Positions 40,675 to 52,400 of a stretch of DNA of 64,000 bases are shown here, piece after piece. How positions within the stretch are numbered: position 1 is the first letter of the stretch; each line of letters starts with the position of its first letter. The notes beneath the pieces were generated by a model. It worked only from the letters and a program-made list of their open reading frames with translations. It made no database searches and had not been told where the DNA came from. A program made the translations under genes and the position numbers. This DNA is from Marasmius tenuissimus (Eukaryota; Basidiomycota; Agaricomycetes; Agaricales; Marasmiaceae). The DNA lies in the NCBI GenBank assembly GCA_029532415.1, contig JAQOTA010000030.1, positions 124,001 through 188,000 on the forward strand, given 5' to 3'.

Positions 40675-42271
40675 TTGTGCTTGATCAAGAGCTTTCACCC
40701 TCATACAACAAGAGAATATAGAGTGGTAGAAAGCCTCATGAAGGTTGATTGGACCCAGGCAGCAGATCCAGCTCACATTCGTGCGCGCCAATCATATCAG
40801 ATTCCTCGGGGCCTACAGCAGATGGTTGCTTCATCAGTCGAACAAACACAGGTAGGCGGATTATCAGACTTCTCATAGAAATCTGACAGTTGGTACAATC
40901 GACCTTACCTGAGATACTTCACGAGTGGTGCAAATGTAAATCGTACTGTAAACATAGACGCGACAGATAGGTTGAGTGCCCACTGCCTGGCCGGGGAATA
41001 GATTCAGGTCAATATTCAAAATCTGCAATAACCTACCCGACACAGCAATATATCGCAGAGCGGAGGTAATAGGCCGCAAATCGATTGATGCCTCCCCAAG
41101 CTTTGTCGTGACTGTTTGTCGCTCGAGTGATTGGTTGTCGAGAATAATAACGACTTCACCCATAAGCGAAACGTTTGGGCCCGTCCGCCAGCTCTTCCAC
41201 CACTGCGCCGCCGAATGAGCTATACTCTTCCTCCGAGCTTCAAGATCGGTTTCCACGTCAACAAACTTTCAACGCGGTCAACAATGTAGGCTCGGAGACC
41301 TGTGCTATCGCACCCAACAGGACAACAATAGGATTTCTGCTCGTCTAGATCAACGAAGTTACGAAGCACTCCTTAGCCAGCCCTCCCAGACCATAACAAA
41401 AGTAGATCTCGGGCTTAATGGTTGTCTCCTCAAACGATGTGTAGTTGTTTGTAGTTCGCAGCATTCATCCATAATTGCAGTTCCTGGACGACTCTTGCAA
41501 CCGAGTCGACCATAGCTAGGTTGTGGTCATCAACCATGTTTCAGGTTCATCTTTATATCGATATCAGAAATGGATAGATCTAGTGTGTCGCCATGGTTTG
41601 TGTCAACACGCAAGCAGAAGGACGAATCGAAGCGCAACCACGTACCTTTCAACATGTCCTGCCAATTGCGCAAGGTTCCAGCTCACTTTCTCGACGTCGA
41701 CCAAATGAGGTCTTCAACTCCAGAGTGCGACCAGATAATCCAATCAAGTGGAGCGAGGAAAACTCAAGCTATCTTGGGGAAACTTGATGGTACAGTGAGT
41801 GATCATCTTGTTAATTCTTGGAGAGACGCGAGCTCATACTTACTTCGGATATCGAGTTTGTCGTCTGATTACAGCGCTCGCAGTAAGGCCAAGGCGCTGT
41901 AGGGGGGTAATGAAATAAGGGGTCTTCATCATCTCTGACTGCGATAAGGATTGGTTTGTCGTCGGTGATTGATGGCGAGTTCGTCGTGCGGTGAAGTCGT
42001 GGTTGTAGTTCAAAGAACTGGATGACTCATTGGGCGCTTGGCTTCGCCTCGACTGGCGCCTAAATCACTCTTTCAGCCCCGATCGCCATGTTCCCCCAAG
42101 TTCTGAGATTGCGTTCGCGATTGTCCGCCTCTATTCATATTTTATGCTTGTGATTCCAACGTGACTAGATCAGATAAAGGCGGACAATTCTGGCTGAGGT
42201 GGATACATTTAAATATCTGGAAGTCTTTACACTTTGTCGCCAGCACCCGGGGGGCCTCCCATCTTCTTTTC
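40675..42271. other. Region right of the transposon; possible unassigned coding sequence
   Basis: A minus-strand open frame (41256-40873) begins METDLEARRKSIAHSAAQWW and contains a plausible globular sequence (VIILDNQSLERQTVTTKLG). It could be a downstream exon of the DUF6535-type gene at 42.3-44.8 kb, but no connecting exons could be built. Otherwise nothing recognisable. Confidence 0.3.
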
Positions 42272-44797
42272 TCAAACCAAATCATGTACACCTTCGCTCC
42301 GTTTGGCATCATGATCACCGTCCGCTAACATCTGCTCTGGAGTACCTTTGTCCTTGATCACGGCACCGGCGTCCTCTGTGGGCTGTACACTACCGCCTTT
42401 CTTGAGCCCCTGATCGAATCGTTCCTCGGCGTTGAGAGCTCGTGGAGTCATTTCGCTGCCGTTGCCATTCCTATCTATATCATTGTCGGCCCCAATGCTA
42501 GAGTTCTCTCGTGTTGGGGGGTCATTAGGAGTAGGGGAGTCAATCCCCTCGTGGAAAATGCATCTAAAGTGATCGGGTGGTGGGTCACTACGAGCCTGTT
42601 TGATCTGTTCCACACCTTCGCGCCATTCCACTTGATTGTCCTTACCTAGGATCTCATGCATGTCTCGATCTACAGCCGACCGATCATTGATGAAGGTTAT
42701 CAGCTTCAGCCCAGCTAGCGACATCATCGGGTCTTCAGAGTATGCGTTCAACTCGACCTTAGAACGTGAATAGTTGTTGATTCGCCAGCATTTTGATCAG
42801 CTTTTTTCTTGTATACCAGGGTTATTATCTCATTATCGGCGGAAGGAATCCGAATATCCAAAGTCAGTTCCGAGATCCGTAAAGGATAGTCTGCTCAGAG
42901 TTTCTTCGAGCTGAGAGACTCGGAGTGGGAAGACCTCGGGAAAAGGCTTGAAGTGGTCTTCGGGCAGCCCGTGTACACGACGTGCGATACTCAAGGCATC
43001 CATCCAGTCCGTCTGAACATCGTAGCCTATATACTGATAGGTCTTTTTCTCAAGGATGATACTATGTAATCTGGAGAGAAAGTCACGCCCAGCACCTGAT
43101 TTGACGACAGGAGAACTCGTCGTCGCAGTGGGCGCCTCGAGAGCGTAATCCTTTGAAGATGAGATGATGTACGGACGCAAATACTTCATGATTGTCGAAA
43201 AGTACAAGACGTGGGTTGGAAGGTTTTCCCCTATCTTTGTGTATAAGTTTCGAATGCCGGTCCCAAGTTTCGTGGTCCTTGGATTATCGAGCACTCGTTC
43301 GATCCTGTGAAAAGCGAGGGTGAAGCCAATTCCTTCGAACGTTCCTTCGATCGAATATTCCCCTAATGTCTGCAATTCGTCGCATAGGACATCATAGTTG
43401 GATGGACTCAATTTTGCAGCATTCATCGCAAGGTGGGTATGGTGGATCATGTAATCGGAAGAATACGTCGGTGGAAATGTATTTCCTTGACAAAAGGAAC
43501 ATTAGCATGCAGCTAGTGGGGCTGGAGATGCGAGTTGTAGCCTTAAAACAGCGGAGGGTAGCCCATGTCTGTGGCGATTTGAGAGGACATATGAATTCCA
43601 TTGGAAGTAGGGACATGATGAAGTCGACAGGTGAGAGGTCAACGTTCACGGCATTGATGCCATTGCGCATCCACCCGAGTTCCCGCGTAACCTGCAGAGC
43701 TTGTTGGATTATATCGAGAGCGGGAATGATTGTAGTTCCAGCATAAAAGAGAGCGGCGAGTAGGACGACAGCCGTGGATATTGCCAACAAAGCGGGTAGT
43801 TGTGCTCACAGCAACTCTAACAGTCCTACAAGAAAGAGGAGCAGTGCCAACTCAAGTAGCATGGGGAGCCAAGCAAGGATCGTTGGGACGTGCCACCTCT
43901 CGAGGCTCTTCATCCGAAGCCAGCGAAGTGCGCGCGTTTTGGCTGGCGTTCGGGTGTAGGTGTGGCGACTATGCTCCCGGAGCGACTGTTTACATAGCAG
44001 GGCGAACAGGGCGTCAATAAGGGCGATGATCAGGCTTGAGAGCCGAAAAACATTGATGCAAATGACAGAGGTCGAGACTTCGAAAGGTTGGGGATCAGGG
44101 GCTACTGTACCGTTTGCTTGCTGCCAGGATAGCTGCTTTAGCAGTGCGACGGTGGCGTCCTCTGGTTGTTCTTCAAGCCACTGGTATGACTTGACAAAAA
44201 ATGCCGTGACAACTGCAGAGAGAAGACCGGCCTACGGCGGGAGATTGGGTCAGTGCCGAGGTGATGCCCACAAAATAATACACATACAAAGACGAGCAGT
44301 GTGTCAATGTCCTCCTCCACCCTTGTACAAACCCATTGTTCATGAACACTTCACAAGATTTCTCTAGTGCGGGTTTCGTCGTGTACTACAACGCCGTAGG
44401 AAGGGTGAGAGCAACTAGATGACCTCATTGGCATGATACACGTACCATACCGTCGATTTTCCGTCTATTCTGAGTAGGGTAATCATTCTTCTTTGTCGTG
44501 TCGGGCGTAGTCTGTTCCTTCGTTCCGAACCCCTAAAGTATAGATGAGTCTCGATATACGACACATAGAACCATGAAGGGACCTTACCGCTTTCGGCGTT
44601 TCCTCACTTGCGTACATAGCATCCTCGCTCCTTCTGTCAAGCAACCACGTGGGGCCTATCATTGATACGAATTGACGAGAGTATCCAAAAGGGCTTACTG
44701 GGTAATGGTTCGACAGTTTGCCGTCTCGTACACCTAACGCCTCTTTGTCCACATTCTCAATCCCTGATTGTATGCTTCTGACCTCCGTTGACATCAA
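42272..44797 (-). pseudogene. DUF6535-type transmembrane protein gene with a nonsense mutation
   Basis: An N-terminal exon (MSTEVRSIQSGIENVDKEAL, about 44794) precedes an exon VEEDIDTLLVF, spliced by GTATGT...GTAG to AGLLSAVVTAFFVKSYQWLE. Then come TVALLKQLS, FEVSTSVICINVF, ALFALLCKQSLREH, RWLRMKSLERWHVPTILAWL, LLELALLLFLVGLLELL and FYAGTTIIPALD, followed by FICPLKSPQTWATL. This order is typical of basidiomycete DUF6535 proteins (membrane helices after AGLLSAV, INVFW and LLLF). LLELLW has become LLELL-TGA (43808-43806), and two other usual Trp residues are Arg and Ser. Downstream open frames (43450-42833, 42751-42272) probably represent the long cytoplasmic C-terminus. The function of the family is unknown. 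Confidence 0.65.
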
Positions 44798-46014
44798 CCG
44801 GGGATAATCACCTAGAATCTATATCACTAACCAGTTCGGGTGTCATCTCAGCTACGTTCACCAATTTCCTTGGGCTTTTGTGAGATGCCGGACCAGGCTC
44901 ACCGCGGCGATAGGTAGACGATCAGCCCACGGAGAGAGGGGGAGACGACACTCAGAATCATACCAAATTTGAATTTTCTGGTGGCGATTGAGGTGCTTCC
45001 TATGTTGGCGAAGGCAAAGACTGTAAATACGAGCAGAGTGCAGGGTTGGCCGATTGCATCAAAGTTTCAATTAAGACTTGAGATCTTGAGCTTGAGAGCT
45101 GACCTGAGTATGCACAGAGGACAACTTCCTTGAGCTACGCGATCTCGTCCGTACAGGCAGGTTGTCTTCCAGCAAAGTCACGGCTTGAGGGGATTCCAAG
45201 CGAGTAAAGGGGACCAGGACCAGTGGGTGGGTGAGCAAGATGGTAAGTAGAAGGAAGGAAGAACGGTTTGCATTTGGCGGCGTGGTGGATGCGGTATACC
45301 ACCTGAAACACGAGACGTCATTGGAGGCATAACATCGCTCCGAATTCCCCGTAAGAATGGCCGCAGGACCAGGGCTATGTTGCATGTATGTACTCGAGTA
45401 TGAGCGTTCTAATATATATATTTGTTCCTTGCGTGCAAATCGTCAATACAGATCAAATGAGGACAGTCAGAAGGACATCGAGCAGCGAATGCAGTGGGAG
45501 GAGCAGTTCAGGATAACAGGCTGTTGCATGCGACTTGTACGACGTTGTCGCGGCGATAGCTCCCAACCCCATCTTTGAACACTACTTCCTCGTGCTTCTA
45601 TCCTCCCACATCTGATGACGGTGTTCGGCGCGAATTTTGGCATCTTCACTGATTCCCCGTTTCCGGTTGACATGTGCCGTTGACTTTCATAGTGTACAAG
45701 CGAATTCGGGCTATCAAACAGAGCAAGGACATCCACTGTTTCTTACTGAACACCAGTTTTAGCGAAGTCTAAACCATACACAGATAAGGAGACGTACGGG
45801 GCTCTAAGATTACTCCACCTCTCAAAGCTGCGAACTCATCTCTATTCTCCGAGAGACATTCGGGTGCTCCAGACTCCAGTATCCACTTCGCAGTTCTCCT
45901 GTGTATTGTGCACATAGAAAGGCCCTGTTCAGAGAAGAAGTGACTTAATAATCTGCTCTGAGTTGTAGAGGCATGAAATCGACCTGAGAAGAACGACGCT
46001 GATCCATATTCATT
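44798..46014. other. Intergenic or unassigned
   Basis: Open minus-strand frames at 45071-45385 and 45467-45736 have no recognised domain or paralogue. I cannot support a gene. Confidence 0.25.
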
Positions 46015-46368
46015 TTACCAAGAGATGCCGTGAAACCAACTTGAACATGTTCGGAACACGATAATAATTATGAGGAAGAGAGACGGAACGATCACAAAAA
46101 CGATCGAAACTGTCGCCCGTGATTCGGGCTTGTGAACCAGTTGAGTAAGCGCTTTGTATGCGATAAAGAAGTCGGCGAGATCGACGATGCCTGTGGGTCC
46201 GGATACAGCCAGGGTTGAAAATCGTCTTGGAGCGATCCCGAGTTCTTGAGCACTCGCACGATCGACCTGGAGATTTGAAAGGAAATTCGAGCAGAATGTG
46301 TCCAACAATGTCGATTCGAAGGCACAATGTCGTGGTGAAACGCAGAGAATGGTTCTGACCTGGGACCA
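46015..46368 (-). CDS. Possible exon of an unassigned membrane protein
   Basis: A minus-strand frame reads LLDTFCSNFLSNLQVDRASA, then GIVDLADFFIAYKALTQLV, and ends in one strong hydrophobic helix (VSIVFVIVPSLFLIIIIVF) followed by a short tail and stop. The frame is open to about 46368, where CAG sites could serve as an acceptor. The layout resembles a C-terminal tail anchor. No family assigned and no start found, so a partial or decayed gene is possible. Confidence 0.35.
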   Translation of the reverse strand, partial: WSQVRTILCVSPRHCAFESTLLDTFCSNFLSNLQVDRASAQELGIAPRRFSTLAVSGPTGIVDLADFFIAYKALTQLVHKPESRATVSIVFVIVPSLFLIIIIVFRTCSSWFHGISW

Positions 46369-46369
46369 A

Positions 46370-47521
46370 TTATCGATTATCCGTTACTCCTACACGTGAC
46401 GCATCATGACATCGTGACAATCATCGTCATCAACCTGGCAGCATCCACGCACCAAAATCAAACCACCACGACGACAACAGAAGCGGAGTATATTTGCCAT
46501 CAGGAGAGACTGTTGCAGAGCTAGTGGTGGTTGAGCTGTTCTCCAGAGGCTCCGAATTGTGTTCCATCTTCACCCAACACGATGCAAACTTCGACCAATC
46601 TGCGGCTTGTAGTAACTCGATTGTCTTCTTTGCACTGTCTTAGGCTCGCCTTCGTCTTTCGCTCGCTGCTCGCTCTCGACTCTATCAGTTCCGTGCTCTT
46701 ACCCGTAGTCCGTTCATCCAGCACACTCTGCTACGTACACACCTGAGCGGCTGTCCAATCGCTCAGACCAAGGGCAACTTGCAAGTCAAAACCTCTTAAG
46801 CTTCGCGTGCGGTCTTCCCCGTTTCTCACGAAGCGATTCCCTTCTCTCTCTCTCGTCTCGTCAAATGTGTTTCTAATTCACCAATTAGCTCAACTCACAG
46901 CTGCGCACCTATCAAGATCGTATTCTCACTACCTGACGGCCTTGATGCGGCCAACGTATCTGTGTATCGCTGTTGACGTTGAGGCCGTATACGGCAGATC
47001 CAAGTCTCTGGACAACGATCACAACGATGGGTACAAACAAAGAGCGCTTTGACGTTTATGAGCGCAGGCAATTCATCATGAAATGGGCGCAAAAGGTATC
47101 GTCCTGTCGATCTATTTACCTCAATCCATACCTCGCACCTCCCGAAGGTTCTGATTTATCTGACGCTAGAACCAGTCGTACACTAATGTCTTTATCTGGC
47201 ATCGGGAGAAGGAGATGTGTTCTATTCGTAGATATACTACGGGAACTATTTCTATAATTCTATTGTTAGCATCGGGAGACAAGAGATAAAGGCGGGTCAG
47301 TGTCTTACGATCGTAGTGCAAGGAGTTGCACAACTTGCTTGCAGACCTACATTCCGGACCCTTTTCGAGTCTCAGGGAGCGAAGGTTCTCGGGTGGTGAC
47401 GATACTGACGAATCTCCCGATTTCTGGTATCTGGATTCAGCTTGATGATGATCATGACTCTGGCTGGCCTCATGATCACGTCCTCGGTTAAGAGACGAAC
47501 TAACTTTACGTTCCCAGCGCT
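46370..47521. other. Intergenic without recognisable gene
   Basis: Nothing with domain, paralogue or splice support was seen on either strand. Confidence 0.3.
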
Positions 47522-47600
47522 AATGAGCGAGGGGCGTATCGTGATTGTGATGCACGGTATGCACCATGGGTGAGTCAGGAGTCAGTGGAATAGCTATAAG
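47522..47600 (+). promoter_or_regulatory. Promoter block of secreted-peptide gene P2
   Basis: AATGAGCGAGGGGCGTATCG followed by TGATTGTGATGCACGG, the counterpart of 11038-11069. A TATAAG box at 47595-47600 is followed by the ATG at 47741. Confidence 0.5.
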
Positions 47601-47740
47601 AAGGAAGTGGCAAGGTAAGAGCCTTAATCCCCCAGGTCCACATTTCACTGCTACTAGGATCCAAGTATCAATTCCAGGGTCTCTCCAAATTGACTCGCCA
47701 CGCACCAAAACCTCTACCGTATTATCAAACACCCTCATCG

Positions 47741-48133
47741 ATGTTTCGCCAACTCGTTTCTATGGCCGCCATTCTCATCGCTGCCGCTCAGTTTGGCCTA
47801 CTTTCTGGGTGAGTAGATGTTGCGACAAGTCTCGAGGAAAGATTGATCACGAACGCTCATGGCCATTTCCCTAACTGTAGGACCGCTGTAGTCGCGTTTC
47901 CCTTGGAAGCTCCAGCGTCAGCGGAGCTCTCCCAGGTACACTTTCTCGGGGCTGTGTTTTTCCCTTGGAGACTCACATATTCACTAGAAATTGCGACGCT
48001 GTGCTAATCCCCTTGATCCGGTGAGTCGCAGTTTCTTCTTGTTTCGAACAGCATCAACCGACTATCCACTTCGTGCCCCCGCTCCTGCGATACATAGAAC
48101 TGCTGTGGCGGTCCCGTATTAAATGGATGCTGA
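47741..48133 (+). CDS. Small secreted cysteine-rich peptide precursor P2 (4 exons, 63 aa)
   Basis: Exons are 47741-47808, 47881-47935, 47988-48020 and 48098-48133, with GTGAGT, GTACAC and GTGAGT donors and TAG acceptors, 192 nt in frame. The signal peptide begins MFRQLVSMAAILIAAA. Exon 2 gives TAVVAFPLEAPASAEL. Exon 3 begins KLRR, a dibasic processing-type site, and the remaining CANPLDPNCCGGPVLNGC has four cysteines in 18 residues. Paralogue P1 (11250-11650) shares exon number, exon-1 length and the (N/D)PLxP(D/N)C core. P3 (58677, minus) shares exons 1-3. Convergent with membrane-RING gene B, which ends 1.3 kb away. It is a secreted peptide of unknown role. Confidence 0.7.
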
Positions 48134-49476
48134 CTTCAATAGCTTGGTGAAGAGAGAGAGTGAAAAACATCAACCGGATGTGATGATTTTATACTCATGA
48201 CATTTCAAAACCACCAGATTACGAGCTCTGTACTTCTATCCCAGTACCTGTGGCCTGAAATTCGATATGAGCTGTTCACTCGAAGGTTCTACGACTCATC
48301 ATGGAAAGGGTGTTGTTGTTTCTTCACGAGGGCTCAGTCTTACCTCTCATTCGCAATGGTCGCAACCAATGCTGTTTTACACCAGGACGACGTTCTCAGA
48401 TAAAAACTTGATTCATCAGTCCTTCAAGCTCGAAATGCACTACCCTGGTCCCTATCGGGTGAAATCACTTGAAGTACAGTCGGTGATTCAATTGAAATCG
48501 CTCAAGAACCATAAATCGAAAAAGCTGGAATGACAGGCCCAAGGGGGTGTACGCATCGGCAGAGGTCCAAGTTCGTGGCGAATGTATCTATAAACAAGGT
48601 GAGGAAGGGTTGACCACTGACGCACAGAGAATGCAGATGAGAAACTCGCACTATGATCTGGAGCAAATCTGGAGCGTCCTTTACGACTAAAGGTGCTCCT
48701 AATACTAGGCCGGCGGTGAGCTGTGGAGAAATAAGTAAACCTGTATGCATATGATCCAGCCTTTTTGGGCCTAAAATTACCCGGAAAGTGGTAACGTTGT
48801 TGTGATGAGACTTAGGAGGAGAGATCATACATCGGGCTTTACGGTTTGAGCCCGGAGTGGGAGTTAGATCGAAGGGAGAAGAGTCATATGTCCGTTCTCA
48901 TAAGCTCTCAAGCTCCCACCCATCACGATCGTGATGTTGATAGTGAACGTCAATATTCGACAGCACTATGATCTTGCAAGGGCATCCGACGCTCAGGGCG
49001 AGCTTAAACAACAGACGACATTTGAAAGGTAATTACTTGTATTCCAAAAGTACTCAAGAGACGCCGGGCTTCCATAGGACACGATCATGTGCATTGGGCA
49101 GCGATTGCGGATCCACGAGGACCAACAAATTGGTTCGTGCTCTTCCCTTCCGATAATCCGGCGTCTAACATGGGCCCAAAAACAGATACTTTGGATGGAG
49201 TGATGTAGATTAGCATGCTGACAGTATCCCCTACTTTGACGCTCACTGGGCCGCGCAGAGAAACGATTCGTGGGAAATTTGTCTCGCAATGGTTCAATGA
49301 ACAGTGGGATATTCGAGGGCGAGGATTTTGGTGAATAGAGAATAACTATGATTATATACAACCTATGATACGATGATAATAGTCCAAGAAAGGGAAAAAA
49401 AGGTAATTTGAGCCAGCAAAAGATTTCGGAAACCGGCCGAATAGACTGTGAACACATAGACGAACTCCTTCGAACT
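48134..49476. other. Intergenic between P2 and gene B
   Basis: No gene recognised. Short frames on both strands have no domain or paralogue. Confidence 0.3.
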
Positions 49477-52400
49477 CTACTCAACGCTAGCCCTACACAG
49501 CGGACAAGTTCGCCCCCTTGTACCCGTACAGCTCGCCATCCCTAGAGCAAAGCCGATCAGCCGTCCATCAAACACAGTAACAATGAAAGAAACTCACATC
49601 CATCCCAGCACCCCCGATGCAAACTCTTCCAACACTTCCTACACCACACCAGCCCCAGCGCTTCCTCCAGAGCTTTCACGTCGTAATCGACGTCAAATCG
49701 ATCAAACGAAGACCCATCAAAGAGATTCTCATGACATATACAACATTCGTTGTCTGTGTCACCGTCACCAGGGAGGGTACATTTGGCGGGGAGGTTCTTC
49801 CGTTCTTGAGGGACAGCGGGCACGTCGATGGTGCTGGCGATAGTAGCGGTGATAAAGCTGGAGGAGGAGGAAGAAGAAGCGATCGGAGTAGAGCCAGCAT
49901 GCTCCCGTGAGTGATTGGTGGCGCTAACAACTGCACTGAAAGTGGTTGCGGGACCCAATGCCGTAACTGAGCTGACGGCTGGCGCTGGGCTTGTAGCAGC
50001 AGGCGTAGGGCGAGCCTGTCCTGAAGTAGACAGGGTCGCAGATCCGGGAGTCAACGAGACGGGTTGCTGCATCGTCGGAGCTGGCTCAATCGTTCTATTG
50101 ACAACCGATAGAGCTTGACCGGAACTGGGTATGGGTTCAACGGCAGCTGACGGAGAAACACGGTTCGATGCGGATCCAGCGGAAGGGCCTTCTGCCAGTC
50201 GGCCAAACAGGGTTGATGGAGGTCCAACTTGAGCAGTCGGGGGTGCTGGCTTCGCCCCAGACGAGTCAACGCCAGCTGACAAGAAAGTGCGGTTTGATGT
50301 AGATGCAGCAGAAGAACTCCCAAATAGCATCGGGGGTCCAGTTTGAGTAGTTGAGGGTGTTGGCTTTGCCTCAGCCGGGCGAACACCATTTGAGGGAGAA
50401 ACACGGTTTGGTGCAGATGCAGCGGACTGGGAACCTTGTCCAAGACCTCCAAAAACGATCGGAAGCTCAGCCCGAGCAGTCGAAGGTGTTGATGTCGCCA
50501 CAGAAGGGCCAACGTTGGGCGCTGGAGACGTCCTGGCAGTGCCTGTGCTCGATTGACCAAAGGGCCCAACACCTGCATTCCCTGCAGGTCGAGCACTAGA
50601 GAAAGGGTTTGGTTGAGTATTCCGCTGCTGATTACTCTGACCAAATATGCCGCCGGCGAAGGCTGACGTTTGTCCAGAGAATACACTAGCAGTTTTGCGG
50701 TTCTGCTCATAGTCCTGAACGCGAAGTTCCTACAGTATAAACACAGTCAAATACTGGGAATCAAAACCGGGGTTTCGATCTACTCACCTCAAAGGAAGTT
50801 CCAAGATAGGGACGCATACACGAGATAGCCTGATACTGCAACGTTAAGTTCATGTTCCCCATATCTTTCTCGTATGTTGGCCAGTAGATAGCGCTCGAAG
50901 ACCCTCTCGTGACGGGTTTGAAAGCAGTTTCTGGATTACAGGAAAGTAGTGTCAGCTCGAAGGTGAAAAGGCGGGTAGGAAGAGTGTTCACCACTCAAGG
51001 TACTAGTAGCTCCGGTTACAGCCGTGGGTCTATTCTTCTTAAAGACGAGCGGAGACGACCCCAAATCCGCATTTTTGGGCGCGCTAAGTATCCCTCCGAA
51101 GACTCCTCCAGTAATTGGCACTGGCAACGGTGTTGGCTGTGGGAACGCATGGAACGTTGTTCGCGTGTTGGAAGCAGGTGGAGCCGCGAAGCTGAATGGA
51201 ATAGGGCCTCCACTAGGACCCGGCGGGGCGGTCGTCTGTGGTTCAGTGGTTATGGTGGAAGAGGATGCGGCTGAATCTGTGGTACTCGTAAGCTTCGGGG
51301 ACAAGTTCGCGTTCCGCTTCTCAGTGCGAATCGGACCACCGAAAAAAAACCCGGTCGACGAAGCGGGAGTGTTGCCAGACTGTGATGCGAGCGAACTCGA
51401 GCTCGCCGCCGGTTGGTCAATTCGTAGGGGTGTAGATGTACCAAAAATCAAATTGGGCGAGGAAGATGTATAGACTAGAGTGTGAATGTGAGCTTGAGAA
51501 GGAGTCGCGAAATCCGAGTTTGACGCAAAAAAGTACCCACCAGTCGAGGTGGGGCTCTTCCCCTCAGCTGTGATCTCGGGCTCCTTCCCTTTCCCTTTGC
51601 CTTCGTCTCGAACTTCCAGATTCTGGACGCCACCAACTGTTTGTGTTCCCGTTAGAAGTCCAGAAGCACTGTCAGAGCCGGGAACCGGCCTGGGAGCTGT
51701 AGAACATTTAAGACAACTAAAAAACGACTGAGAGTAACGATAAGGAACATACCATCTATCACTGATGACATGCCCAAACTGAACGGTGACTGGCTCGGGA
51801 AGATTTCGTTCCCACGCTCGGGCTGCTTCCCCTTTCCCTTATCCTTATTCTGTATGGGTTGTACAGAACTGGACTCAGCCGACTGTGAGTTCACATTCGA
51901 CGAAAACAAGGTGGTGGGGCCGGGGCTCGAGGTCGAGGTCGAGGTCGTTTGTGGAGGTGGTGCCAGAACATTGGGAAGAACATTACTCTTGGGTGTTATC
52001 TCCGCTGTCTTCGAGCTAAACGAAGACAGTCCCGTGATCGGGGGAGTGGAAAGAGGACCAGGAGAGGAAACGAACGAGAACGGGGACGGGGATGGATGCG
52101 GGAAACGAGACAGAGATGAGGTACTCGCGTTCGTGCTCGAATTTTTGCCAGTGTTCCCAGTCTGACTCTGATTGGGCAGGGTCGTAGGGCTCAACTTTTG
52201 AGGAACGCCTGACAGCAAAGCAGAACCATTTTGGAGAGTGGAAGTACTGGTTCCTGTCGTTGCTGCTGGTGCCGTTGGCGTTGAAGAAACCGAAGCTGTC
52301 CCGAAATCTATATAGGGACACAAAAAAGTCACATCAATAACAAATCGACTTGTTGAAACCCTGAAAAGCATACCTCGATCATCCTGCCCATTCCCACCCA

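Noticed and set aside
42833..43450. Independent gene between the DUF6535-type exons
   Set aside because: Same strand and overlaps the end of the upstream frame; more likely the cytoplasmic C-terminal exon of the same gene.
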